A DNA stretch of 26,142 nt from Chara braunii (GCA_003427395.1 BFEA01000310.1:361470-387611); one strand, 5' to 3'; numbered from the stretch's first letter, positions 8,636 through 19,119 are shown. Notes: a model not told the origin generated them from the letters alone. Translations and numbers: made by a program.

Positions 8636-11478
8636 ATGTTAGAAAAGAAGGAAGGAGGCGATGAAGTTGCGCCGCCCGAACCCGAAGTCGGCGAACCTGA
8701 AGCCGCACGTATAACAGCGATCTCTTTAGCAGAGAAGGATCACTTTGTACGAGCTCGGCCGGTATTGTGAAAAAGCGTGGAATGTGATTGTGAAGCTTGG
8801 GGCAAGCCGTTTAACGCCCTCATCGACACAGGGTCTTCTGCAGTAGCTATCTCATTAGACACTGTCAGGAAGATGGGACGACTCGGATCCATTCTTCCTC
8901 AATCTGGCAAAGACAATTATGTCTCTGCCGACGAGGAAGCAATGGAGATCGTGGGCGTTATAGAGAATGTGGCTGTAAAAGTTGGACGGGTACACGTCCT
9001 CGTTAACGCACTCGTGATAGATGTGCGCTCCTATTTCGTACTATTAGGATTACCTTGGGCGATGGCGGTGGGCGCACGTTTGCATTTCGATTCAAAACAA
9101 CTGGTGCTCACGCAAACTGGGGGAAAGCCACAAACTGTTCCCTTGCGAATTTCCACCCGAACGATAAAACGAACTCCTAACTCATCCCAAATAAGGATGA
9201 TTCGATGCATTGATCTCGAGGAGTATTCTTCCTCAGACATCGGTAGCGGAATCGGGGAACAGGAATACGAAGAAGAACTGCCTAGTGAGGATGAATGGAA
9301 GCACCTGGTCGAACTTTCCGAACACGAAATTCCCGAAGAATTTCGAGTGTGCCCCGACACTGCCCGAAGCTTCCATGTGGATTCAGAAGACAGCGCGCTC
9401 GCGCCTCTGACAACCCAAATCAGTCCTTCCGTCCTCCTCGAAGAACCCATATTGCAAGTATCGGACCTGGCTGATGACTTAGAACCCCCTCGCACCTTGT
9501 ATGAGGGAGCTCTTTCCTTACGAACGCGTTATCAGCAAACGGAACAGTATTTGGACGTGTCTGTTTTTTTGCCCAGATTGCTACTAATGACAAGAGCAAC
9601 CATCGCTTTGATCAAACAGGAAGCAGAAGCACCGGTAGGTGATATACCTGATCTGATGCAAGAGGTGACAGATCTAACGGAACTAACTGTGGAACCAACT
9701 TCGGTTGGTTCAGAAACTGACGCCGAAACCAAGGCAACCGAAATGATCAGCCCTGCTGAATCTCATATGATAGCAACTGTCTTCTCTGTTCGCACCAGTA
9801 GTTCCGTCTTTTTGAGTGCGTACGATCGACAGGAACGGCCGGTTGATTGGATCGACATACCCCTTGAGACTCCTGGGGAATCAACGATCACTTTACCAAG
9901 CCATGTCCCCACGGAAATTCGAAAGTCATTAATCAATATTTTGAACGGTTATGCAGAGGTGCTGAGCGTGCATGATAATGATATCGACTTAAGTAATGTG
10001 ATCGAGCATGCCATCCTCACGGGAGATCATCCGCCCATTAGTTGCGCTCCTTACCGATACACGCCAGCTCAAAGAGCGGCCGCTTTTCAGCGGATCAAGG
10101 AGTTCGAAGCTAATGGATGGATCGAACCCGCAATAGGTCCATGGTCTTTTCCTGTAGTAATTGTGCCCAAAAAGGCCGGAGGGATTCACATTTGCATTGA
10201 TTATCAGAGGTTGAATGATATCACGATCAAAGATGTGTACCCCCTCCCCCGGATTGATGAGTTGTTGGATGCGATTGGGAGTGCTCGATTTTTAAGTATG
10301 TTTGATGTTCGCCATGGGTTCCATCACCTTCGTCCGAAAACGGCGTTTGTGCTTTTCGAAGGTACGTGGCAGTGGACTCGATGTCCGATAGGTATCTGCA
10401 ATGCCCCCGCGACCTTCCAGCGAACCATGAATATGGCTTTTCAGAACTTCGTACGGAAGACACGTTTGGCACAGAGCATCATCAAGTACTGCGTGATTGT
10501 GTACATGGATGACATTTTGGTGTACTCGAGTTCCTACGAGGGACACGTGCAGCACATCAAATGGGCGCTACATGCGTTACGAGATACGGGTTTCAAGGTG
10601 GCGTTTGAGAAATGCCAGTTTTTCCTTACCACCATCTCCTTTCTGGGACACGTGGTAACAGACCAGGGACTCGAACCGGAGCCGCAGAAGGTGGCAACTG
10701 TCAGGGATGGGCCGGTGCCTACGACTGTCACGCAAGTTCGTGCCTTTTTGGGCCTCGCCTTGTACTACCGAAAATTTATCAAGGGCTTTGCGGCGATCGC
10801 GGGACCCCTCACGAATCTGCTGCGAAAGGATCAACCGTTGATTTGGACGTCGGAGTGTGATCAGGCGTTTTCGAAACTAAAGGCCACTGTCATTTCGGCT
10901 CCTGTCCTCATAAGGCCGGATCCCGAAAAACCTTTCATCCTCATTACCGACTGGCAGCCCGAGGCAATTTCGGCGATCCTGGCATAGGTGGGACCAGGCG
11001 GGCTCGAGAACATGGTGGAGTATGCGTCCAAATCACTGCTCGCTTGCAAGCGCAACTACGCCGCTCCGACAGGAGAATGCTACGCGGCGCTCTGGGGAAT
11101 CAGCCACTTTCGCGCTTACCTGTACAGCCGGAAGTTCACCTTGGTAACCGATCATGAGCCCTTGTTGGCTCTGAAGAAATCAGAGGATTACTCTGGCGTG
11201 ATCGGGCGATGGGCAACGATGCTGCAGAGCATGGACTTTGACATTCGTCATTGGAAGCACGAGAGATACGGGAATGCGGACGGACTGACACGACTGCACC
11301 GGCCCGAGAAGGTTCCGAAGAATGAGGAGGTGATTCCGTGGAACGAACCCGAAAAGGAGGTTGGACCTCGGTATGGCCAAGTGGAGATCTTGTCGAAGCA
11401 GTAAGTGACACGTGGACTAATTTGTCTGTTCTACCCTCTTCACAGTTCAGTCCCGTCTCTCCTCCTCTGTCATCATGA
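8636..11478 (+). pseudogene. pol: pol part 1: protease, reverse transcriptase, RNase H
   Basis: The frame follows a TGA at 8633 with an ATG at 8636, and TGA 8768 interrupts it. The aspartic protease has LIDTGSS (catalytic Asp at 8825) and the later LLGLPW strand. The RT has the fingers motif with P-K-K-A-G-G, I-C-I-D-Y-Q-R-L-N, the motif A Asp in SMFDVRHGF, and the active-site YMDD at 10502-10513. About six residues seem lost between motif A and K-T-A-F (near 10330), where the family has a longer loop. RNase H follows, but its first motif is TDW rather than the usual TDAS, and TAG at 10985 interrupts it where the family has Gln. The frame shifts near 11360-11385 into a -1 reading that ends at TGA 11476-11478, overlapping the ATG of the next ORF. 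Without that shift it ends at TAA 11402. Confidence 0.92.
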
Positions 11479-13210
11479 CTACCCTACCTGTCTCCGCAAC
11501 CTCTTCTTCTCCTACTAACTCTGCCCCTCTCACTTCCTCAGCTTTCTTCGCCACCCTTTCTGACAAATTCTGCTATTTTTGCACATGTATTGGACAGGTT
11601 TATGGGGTCGACTGTCATCCTTTCGAAACCGGGTTTGTCGATTGGATAGAATGTGCCACGTATGTCAATCGTGCACACGGGGCCTGCGTTCGATATCAGA
11701 CGAGTAGCAAGGAATGGAGGTGCCCCCTGTGTAGAACGAACAAACTCAACTCCCCACGGAGGTTCGATTCGAGGCTGCCCGTACGGACGACCCTGAATAC
11801 GATGAAAAATACCGACGAGCAGAGGTTTGGACGGATAAAATTTTATTGGCAAAATTAGCGGGATTATCTTCGAGTCACCTCACCAAACATGACAGACGTA
11901 GGGCAACCGAGGGATCTCGGGACTATCGGTGGATCAACGGTCATTTGGAGAAGCGTAAAACTGACGGATCGGGTTCGTGGTTGACGGTTCCCCATCCATT
12001 CCAGAGATATGATTGGATCCGATCGGCTCACGAAGAACACTCCGCTCATTTCGCGATATGTGTCACAGAGACAACTATAGACCAAAACCGATGGTTCTGG
12101 TCCAACATACGAGATGATGTCAGATACATTGTTGCCAACTGTCTGGTCTGTGCCGCTGATCCCGCCCCAATACGGGGACCGAACACGATAGTACCAACAG
12201 AAGTAGAGCGTCCCTTCCAGCAAGTCAATATGGACACAACAGATATTGACGTGCCACCTAGCCCAAACCGCTACGAATATTCTATCCTGTTAGTATTAAT
12301 AGACCATTTTTGCAAGTCTATCGAGGTCTATCCCTGTAAGACCCGAAAGACCGCAGAAATAGCCACGTGCATCAAACGGTTCCTCTATACCCATCTAGAT
12401 ACAAAAGAAATTCTAACCGACAATGGGTCTGAATTCAAGGGAGAAGTAGAGGAACTGCTCGCACGGAGAGGCGTCACGCTCCGACATACGGTACCCCACG
12501 TGTCCCAGTCGAATGGGTTGGATGAGAATGCCAACCGTATGATTAAAACCGCCCTTCGCAGGAATTTAGCGGCACAGGACACGCGTCCGTGGCCCGAGAT
12601 CGTATATCAGATCATCGGGATGCACCGGGCCACCCCTCATGAGTCCACGGGGTTTACCCCTTTTCAGCTTCGTATTAATAGCCTTCCTTGTGTCGACTAC
12701 CGGGGTAACTCGGAAATTGCCGAAGCAGGGGGTAGAGACACGCGTGCAACACTCAAGGCCAAGGCCAAAAGGTACACCGAATTAATGGAGCGGGCCGTTC
12801 CGAAACTAGCCCGAAAAAGACAAAGGATGACCGATCTGGCCCACGGTAGGCAGGTCCGTAGCTACGAGGCTCGGAATGGAAATGCTGGGCCCCAGCATCA
12901 ATATAAATTAGGGGACCTAGTGCTGGTACGTAAATGTGCACACGACCGGAAACTCGCTCCCAAATTCTCTGGCTGCTTTCGCGTTGTTGAGCTCAGTCCT
13001 AGCGACGCCAACACGGTGCGCATCGCGCCTGAGGCTAGTGCCAGCCATAGCTCTATCCCCATCATCCGGCATACCTCCTACCTCCGTCCTCTTCCTCCCT
13101 TTGATCTTCCTCCCTCTTCCTCCTCGGAAAGCGAGGAGAACGACGACGATCTAACTCTCTCTCCGCTCTCTCCCCCCTGTCCTTCGTCTTCCTCTCCGAC
13201 CTCGCCACGA
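11475..13210 (+). pseudogene. int: pol part 2: PHD finger fused to integrase
   Basis: The ORF starts with ATG at 11475, overlapping the preceding stop (ATGA). Residues 33-86 form a PHD-type zinc finger: C-x2-C-x23-C-x2-[C]-x4-H-x2-C-x11-C-x2-C, with W-I-x-C and W-x-C-P-x-C. The fourth ligand is Tyr63 instead of Cys (TAT for TGT). A frameshift near 11745-11760 moves to the frame of integrase. That has the His/Cys domain (C-x2-C at 12140-12151), catalytic Asp 12233 and Asp 12419, Glu 12524 (34 residues between the last two), a GPY/F-like module near 12950-13000, and a Ser/acidic tail. The stop should be the TGA of an ATGA at 13207-13210, but the T has become C, so the frame runs on to 13348. 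There is no chromodomain; the PHD finger may play the chromatin-targeting role, which is inference. Confidence 0.85.
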
Positions 13211-13689
13211 GTTTCATCACGAAGCGGGCTCTTGACGAACAGCTGTTGCAGCCACGTGACCACATCTCAGAAACTCGGCAAGTCCGTCATCCACGGCTTA
13301 ACACGGATCTTCGGCGCTTGGCGCAGTTCTTCTACGACGAGGGTGTGAGTGTCGCCGCCGCGTTTCGAATCGAAGGGAGTCCCCACGCAGTAGTATTGGT
13401 GGAAGTAATCGCAGTTCATCGGCGAGCGGCTCCCGGAACGAGCCACGTCACCACAGTTGCGGCGCTCAGCGGCGACATCGGTTCGGTCAATCCACTGTGG
13501 CATACTGTGATTTTAACCTTGCTGCGAGAGTGGACGGAGCAAGTGTCCAACGTGTGGCAGCACGGCCTCGCCTGACCAGGGCACAACCTCATCCCGACCT
13601 TTGCACCGGATCTTGGTGAGATCCGCCGCTCTCCGCGCGAGCCGCCAGTTGCTATCCCCACCCTCGTTTCTTTCCCACGTCCCCAATGA
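13207..13689 (+). pseudogene. ORF3a, conserved extra ORF after integrase
   Basis: A frame of 161 codons in the -1 phase relative to integrase. Its start is ACG here but ATG in element 2 (24937-24939), where it overlaps the integrase stop. Blocks shared with element 2: A-x-S-F near the start, H-I-S then P-R-L-x2-D-L-R-R and F-F-x5-A-A-x-F-R around residues 25-50, and a C-terminal S-P-x2-P-x-V ending in P-x-P-Q directly before the stop. TGA at 13573-13575 interrupts it. The real stop, TGA 13687-13689, overlaps the ATG of ORF3b. No known domain, signal peptide or membrane segment is visible, so an envelope protein is unlikely. Function unknown. Confidence 0.75.
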
Positions 13690-15194
13690 ACCACACCGAT
13701 CCCCTAGCTCCTCTCTCCATCTTCGGTCTCCCCTTTCTTTTTCCCACCTTCTGACAGTCCGATCTTCATCCTTCTCTTTCCTTCTCGTTTGAGCCTCTTT
13801 CTGTCCCGCTCATTAATCCTGGGCATTGGCGACTGTGGCGCGAAACTTTTGACAAGTTGTCCTTCTGCTTGGCCCAAGTACAGGTGGCGTGGACACAGAC
13901 CAGCGAGCATCCTGCGTGGATCGAAAATTTGGAGCTGCTGATCATACAAGCTTGGAGGACTAACGTATAGGGCATTCTTCTCGGCTTTCTCTTTGGATCG
14001 GTACCGCCGGGACGCCGCCAGTTAATTGCGCAGGAGCTCATCGCGCCGATCGTGCAATTGGCGGACGATCTCTCGCCCAACATCTATTCACAAAGTGACG
14101 ACAACCCTGCTCCATATGTTCTCGAGCGGTCATTGGATCCGTACCTTCAGTGGACTGCGTGCTTGAAAGAGCCCAGGGACGAAGACACTCTATCATCACG
14201 GCAGGGGTATCTGAAGCCTTACGACATCATCCCTCCCGCCTTCTATTCGAAGGAGGAGGAAGTGGTGATCGAAGACGACGAAGAAGAAGACGATGACGAG
14301 GAAACGTCGGAGGAGGGAAGCTATAGTGAGAATAGCGAGGGCGAGTTGAGTGAAGAAGAAGAAGAGGAGGAAGAGGAGACCGGATCTGAGTGGGAAGCCC
14401 TGCCAGAGGAAGCAGCACGCACGGGCACGGAGGCGGAAGACCCTGAGGCTGTGCGTAGGCGAGAAGAGGTTGCCGCCGGGAAATGCGAGCTAGAATTCGC
14501 CAGCGGAGCAAGTCAGCGCATCGGTGACGACCCGACCAGGGATCCGGAACCACCAAAGCCCGAAGATGGCGACCCCGCAGCCGCCACCTCAAGCACCTCG
14601 CGGCGGAGACGAAGCCGATCCCCCTCCCCCTCCACCCCAACCCGTCCCCAGTTCGTCCACGTACCGATGCGGGCGATAAGCCTTCGTCCTCGGACGCTAT
14701 CCCGCCATCCCCTTGACTTTCGTACCCTCGATCAGATTCGCACCCCCGTCACCTTCCCCCTCCATCCCTTCCTTCCCCATCTCTTCCGCGATTTCTACTC
14801 TACCCGCCTACTCGCTACTATCTACCCCCACCTATTCCTTCAGCCCGCTGCCCCTACGTTCTGCTGGCATATCCTGTTGTTCAGCGCTGCATGGGAGCGA
14901 TGCAACGTGGTAGAAGTTTACTGCGTAGCCACAGGGACAATCGCTGCTTGTCACCATTATGAGTCCTTTCGAACCGCTCTCCTCCGCATCCTCTCCTCCT
15001 TCTATCGCAACTACCTCGCTTCCCTCCCTCATAGCGGTGATTGCTTTCCTCGCTTCCACCGGATCATCCGATATGAGGAGATTCCGGTGACGGTAGAAGG
15101 GATGAATCGCTACCTACCCCCACTTCCTCCCCGTCGTGCCCATGAGATCCCCTTCATGTACCGCCTCTACTGGCCCATTCCAACTAGGAGGTAG
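13686..15194 (+). pseudogene. ORF3b, conserved acidic protein after ORF3a
   Basis: A frame of 503 codons from ATG 13686, which overlaps the ORF3a stop as ATGA, to TAG 15192-15194. It is interrupted by TGA 13752 and TAG 13968 and intact after that. Layout: a short N-terminal block with FGLP and PTF; a Trp-rich block with W-x2-W and LELLIIQAWRT (about residues 45-95); a Glu/Asp-rich region (about 190-240) with long acidic runs; an Arg/Ser-rich stretch near 303; and a C-terminal block (about 327-485) with LRPR, YSTRL, HILLFSA, VEVY and NYLASLP. All these blocks recur in the same order in element 2 at about 35-40% identity by eye, including the acidic run. No family is recognised. It lacks hydrophobic membrane segments. 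An acidic middle with a basic patch could suit protein or chromatin binding, but that is speculation. Confidence 0.8.
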
Positions 15195-15609
15195 ATCCCG
15201 ATCACGTGACTATTCCTGCCCCCCCCCTCCCCCTCCCCCTCCCGTTCCTCTCTTCATCTAATCAGCCGGGGAAAACGACACGAATCAGTAAGCTTCGTGA
15301 AGATCATGCCTTCGACGACGACATCAACCTACGCTCTGATTCGACGGGCAGCGACAAACTGGGGTGCAGAGCACACGGAGAACCGGCGAATGATGATGTC
15401 GTCACCTGGACGACCATCAGTGATTCCAATAGCACAAACCAACAAAAGATTGCACTTGAAGATGGCGTCAACATGGACTCTGGCTGGATCGTTTGTTGAT
15501 ACGCTTGGTTCCCCATTCATCACTCTGTTTGCTCTCGTTCTCTCTCCTTCTCCGCCATGACATGCAATCAGGAGATCGCATAATTTTGGAACCCCATGCG
15601 CGTCACATA
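15195..15609 (+). other. Element 1 3' internal untranslated region
   Basis: Between ORF3b and the 3' LTR there is no conserved ORF. A C-rich tract lies at 15220-15243. The last 50 bp (CAGGAG...TTGGAACCCC...GCGTCACATA) match the same position in element 2 (22555-22590, minus). No purine-rich polypurine tract is visible next to the LTR, which is unusual because plus-strand priming normally needs one. Confidence 0.6.
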
Positions 15610-15616
15610 TGTGACG
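15601..15616. promoter_or_regulatory. 16-bp perfect palindrome at the internal/3' LTR junction
   Basis: CGTCACATATGTGACG spans the junction, and the same 16 bases sit at 22548-22563 at the matching junction of element 2. The left half repeats the last bases of the LTR (TGCGCGTCACA, also at 18233-18243). Role unknown; it contains two inverted TGACG words, a core known for plant bZIP factors. Confidence 0.6.
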
Positions 15617-16517
15617 AACTACTTCCCAAACCCGCGCTATCTTTCGTACCCTTTTTGCTTGTATCATACCAGCCCCATAAAAACCCCGTTTCGTTTTTCT
15701 TGATTTCAGGTGCCGCGTTTTGGGCCCCCATCTTTCGGAAGCTTTTACAATTCCCGGGTTCTGGTTTTCCTTTTTGCTATTCGGAAAATACATAGGAATT
15801 TACGTGCGCCTTAGTGAGCGCACTGGGAATTGGGTCCGACAGTTAGGAATTCCGGGATAAGCGGAACTTCTACGTGTCCTTTTTGTGCGTGAATATTCTC
15901 GGTCGCGTTGGGGAAAACTCTCGGAATTTTGAGGGGATACGAATAGGCGTAGGACTTTCTTATCCCCCGTCGCCCTTTCGCGCGCAGATATGGTGACTTC
16001 AATTTTGAATTGGTTTAAGAGGTAGGCAAGCTATAACTGTTTCGGTGCCTTTTTCTCTTTTTTTTTGTTCACAGCGCTGCGCATGCAAAGCTTTCTCCCC
16101 CTGCATCGCTCTCTCCCGCGCTCCTTTTTCCTTCCCCCTCCTCTTCCTCTCTCCTCGTAACTGTTTTTCTTTCTCTCTCTCTTTCTCCCACTCTACTTCT
16201 TGCGCGCCCATTTTTCCTTTCTTGATCGTCTGAATCTTGGACCCGTCTTGCGCTACTTCTCGCGCCTTTTTCTTCTCACCCTCCGATTTCAGCGCACGAC
16301 GCCCGACTGATCCTTCGATAACTCCTGCTCACCAATCAGGTACGTCGATCAGTAGGATCTTCCTATTGCACGACGAATCTTATTGGTTGAACCTTGAGTC
16401 TCGAAGGATCAACATGGCTTCCGCGGAGCGCTCTTCTCAATTCTTCTCGTCCTGCTTCTTTCCCTACACTTCGACTTTCCCCCTGCCTTCTCTCTCTCTT
16501 GCCCCCTTTCTCGCCAC

Positions 16518-16525
16518 TATAAATT
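16518..16525 (+). promoter_or_regulatory. TATA box of the 3' LTR
   Basis: TATAAATT in the same context as 5331-5338 (CTCGCCAC before, CCGCAAACGCGCC after). Confidence 0.65.
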
Positions 16526-17469
16526 CCGCAAACGCGCCCGCAAATCTCTCTTACGTTCTCGACTCCTGAGCCAGCTTCTGGGAAGCAGTGGCTAGGCAGA
16601 GTGTTTGATGCGAGTCGGAAAGTCCTGTCGAGCTGACGATAGGTTGGTCGGCTGCGCTTCTGATCGTTACGACGGACTGTGGGATCTGGGTAAACCGCGT
16701 CGAGTTTACGACAGCGGGTGACGATCGCAGTGGTGGGAGTTAGCACGCGACTGCCGGGATCGTCGGTGCGAGTATGAGGATCGATGATTGGAGTTGAGTG
16801 AGTGATTGGCCCGGGGCCATATGGGAATTAACGGCGAATGCGCCTTTGTTGTTGCGGATCTTTATCTCTGGCGTGAGTGCATAGTGGCAATGCCGAACTT
16901 TCTTCTTCCGGATCTTGTCATCTCCTATCTCGACTCTCCTCCTTCACCTCCCCCTCTCTCCTCTATCTTAGAATGATGATGTGTCTCAAGGTTTGTCTCT
17001 CTCTCTTGGATGGGAATGAATCTGTGTGCTTTCCTGCGTGAAAAAACTTCTTCCGGAACTCTTCCATTAGTTTCCTGGGTAATCCCCAGATGTCAAGGAA
17101 TTGATCCTTTTGTACAATTCCCTCGGTTGATTTCTGACTTGTTGCTTGCCTTTCGGTATTGACTAGACGCCGCACTTAACGGGATTTTGTTCGAGAATGC
17201 AAGAGTGTTTAGATCTGTATTTCTGAATGCACTGCGCATGCCATCTGCCTTATGTCGCATGATCTACAAGGCAGCCGTGAGAAATAAGGCGCCTCGGATC
17301 ACCACCACAGTGGCTTAAGGAAAACTAAGTCATGGGTCGGCCCCTCGGTTGCATGCATGATCGAGCTAATGAGTGTTTTTTCTCTTTCTCTCGTGTCGAA
17401 AAAGATTGATTAGTGGTTGCGCTAGTGTTTTTTCTTGATGACGACCCGGAATTTTTGCAATTGATTGAC

Positions 17470-18008
17470 ATGTGGACTGACAAGCACCCTTCGATCAGGC
17501 GCCAACCTCCCGTACCTCTCGTATCAACACGAACTTTTCCCTACAACGAGGAAATGACACGTGTATGCGAGTGAGACGTACGAGAAGTTGTCGCATAAAT
17601 CGGCGGACGATACTACTTCCCTCCGTCAAACCGTTGTTCAGGGTTCGAAGAGGCTGGGTTTGTCATTATCGATACACACTTTCCACCCTACTCGATATTG
17701 TTGCCATTCAATGAGTTGATAGTCATCCCGTGGACGACAGTAGAACCCACTGGTCGTGCACTCTATGCACCTAATGCCAGCGTTTTGAGCGCTACGAAAC
17801 CAGGGGTTTTCACTACTGTGTGCGGAGTGAAGATGAACATAGAGAAAGAGCCACGCGACTAAGACCATCCACGTCGGATTCCGAACTGGTCGATGGACGA
17901 CGACGGGACTTAATACGGAAACGAGACACGCGAAACGTGTCGAAACCTTTCTGTTTTAAACGACGGGCCATAGCCAGGTGGGAAGTCCGGCAATATTTTC
18001 TGGATTGA
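17470..18008 (+). pseudogene. LTR-encoded ORF, 3' copy
   Basis: This is the 3' LTR counterpart of 6356-6895. Here the second codon is TGG (intact), but TGA at 17572-17574 and TAA at 17596-17598 interrupt the frame, and loss of one C near 17748 shifts it. The first half plus the 5' copy show that the ancestral LTR had a continuous frame. The Arg-rich second half is still open from about 17820 to 18008. Confidence 0.6.
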
Positions 18009-18247
18009 ATTTGTATTTCTCTCTCTTCTTGCGCCAAACTTCCGCGCGCGCAGTTAGCGCCGCGCGAAAAACGATCGACTTACTTCGTCGGACCAACACG
18101 GGGGATTTGAGTTTCGTCTGTGTCCCCACACTCAATTTCCAAAAATCCTTGGCACACCCCATCTTGCTGTTTTTCTGGGCCTCTCTCCGCACATCTAGCA
18201 CTCCGAACGAAAGACAGCACAGGGCGTGAGGTTGCGCGTCACACGTG

Positions 18248-18308
18248 CACAAGACCTGTCCTTCGGTCACGTGGATGAAGGCCAGCAACTCACAAGAGGG
18301 ATAATCCT
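18248..18308 (-). repeat. Element 2 3' LTR, middle fragment
   Basis: A 61-bp strip between the right end of element 1 and the left target duplication of the retroposon. It is assigned to the element 2 LTR from its position. Joining 21088, this strip and 4422 restores a spacing of about 1.06 kb between TATA and CEWDI, against about 1.12 kb in element 1. The strip itself is too short and diverged to align alone. Confidence 0.65.
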
Positions 18309-19119
18309 TTTCTTGTTTTTTTTTTTTTTTTTTTTTAAAAGGGCCCAATGCCCAAGGCTTGTATTGATATTTGAGAAAAATTGAAGTCGGGGTCCTCACA
18401 GTCTTCCCGGGGTAACCAATATATGATGATGAGGATGATGATGCTAAATCGGATGATTTTCTGCTAATCAGAATCATGATGTCAGACCCCTCGCACTCTT
18501 AAGTACATGCCAATAAGGAAGAGTGATCAGGAGGGTTAATCAAAATGTTGACCACTCAGAACTTCAATATTTAACCCTAACCTAATTTCAGGTGTTTTTA
18601 CCAAATTACCAATTCCAGCAATTATCATCTGATGTTGTGCTGTGTACCAACCCCACCTCTACCCAGTCTCATACCCTCTATTTAGCTAAGTTACAGGGCA
18701 GCGCTACCTACCGCGGCTCCGACCATCGTTGGCAGGATTGTTACCATCGGTCAAATTACTTGAATGCCTTACTCCCTCAGCAATCCCCAGAACTCTCTAC
18801 AAGACCTCAAGCTCCTAGTAGTCTAGGTTACAGGGTGATGCCCCAACACCGGTCAGCGTCGTTCTGGCATCAACTCAACCTAGGCAAGTGCACATTCACG
18901 ACTCAATCTGACAATCAGCAAAATTGATAAAAATACCTAAAAATAAAGAATTTGATTTAGTTGAGTTCCCAACAGATGACGTATTTGATGATGGTGGTAA
19001 TGATGATGATTGTCATCAGTAGGAATAATCCCAAATACAGAAATCTAAGACAAAAGATGCATGATTAAGGAAAATTAAGCCTCTCCCCCTTCTCCCTCCT
19101 ATATCTCCTTCTGCCCCTT

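Larger units (their letters stand above)
15610..18243 (+). repeat. Element 1 3' LTR
   Basis: It begins TGTGACGAACTACTTCCC and ends GCGCGTCACA, giving a 7-bp terminal inverted repeat. The TATA box is at 16518-16525. Compared with the 5' LTR it has two small deletions around 17113 and 17140, a frameshift in the LTR ORF and many point changes. It is followed by CGTG, the second copy of the target duplication. Confidence 0.93.
4419..18247 (+). mobile_element. Element 1: near-complete Ty3/gypsy LTR retrotransposon
   Basis: Two long direct repeats (4423-7119 and 15610-18243) flank gag, protease, RT, RNase H and integrase in the Ty3/gypsy order, followed by two extra ORFs. The element is bounded by CGTG at 4419-4422 and 18244-18247, read as a 4-bp target-site duplication. 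The LTR termini form an inverted repeat, TGTGACG at the start and CGTCACA at the end. It is inserted, in the opposite orientation, inside the 3' LTR of element 2. Numerous stops, several frameshifts and LTR divergence near 10% show that it is old and cannot make its own proteins. Confidence 0.93.

Noticed and set aside
7250-11404. In-frame stops in gag-pol as evidence of an alternative genetic code or programmed readthrough
   Set aside because: All three stop codons occur, at unrelated positions, together with frameshifts and diverged LTRs. Ordinary decay explains them.
11401-11445. Intron-like sequence between RNase H and the PHD finger (GTAAGT ... pyrimidine tract ... CACAG)
   Set aside because: Splicing would leave the wrong frame for the PHD ORF. 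The same stretch reads as protein-like sequence in the -1 frame up to the TGA of the ATGA junction. Chance resemblance is the simpler view.
14227-14640. 137-codon minus-strand ORF opposite ORF3b
   Set aside because: It is the antisense shadow of the acidic and Arg/Ser-rich stretch; element 2 conserves the sense reading.
13207-15194. ORF3a/ORF3b as an envelope gene
   Set aside because: No signal peptide, hydrophobic membrane segment or protease-site pattern is visible; ORF3b is strongly acidic and soluble-looking.
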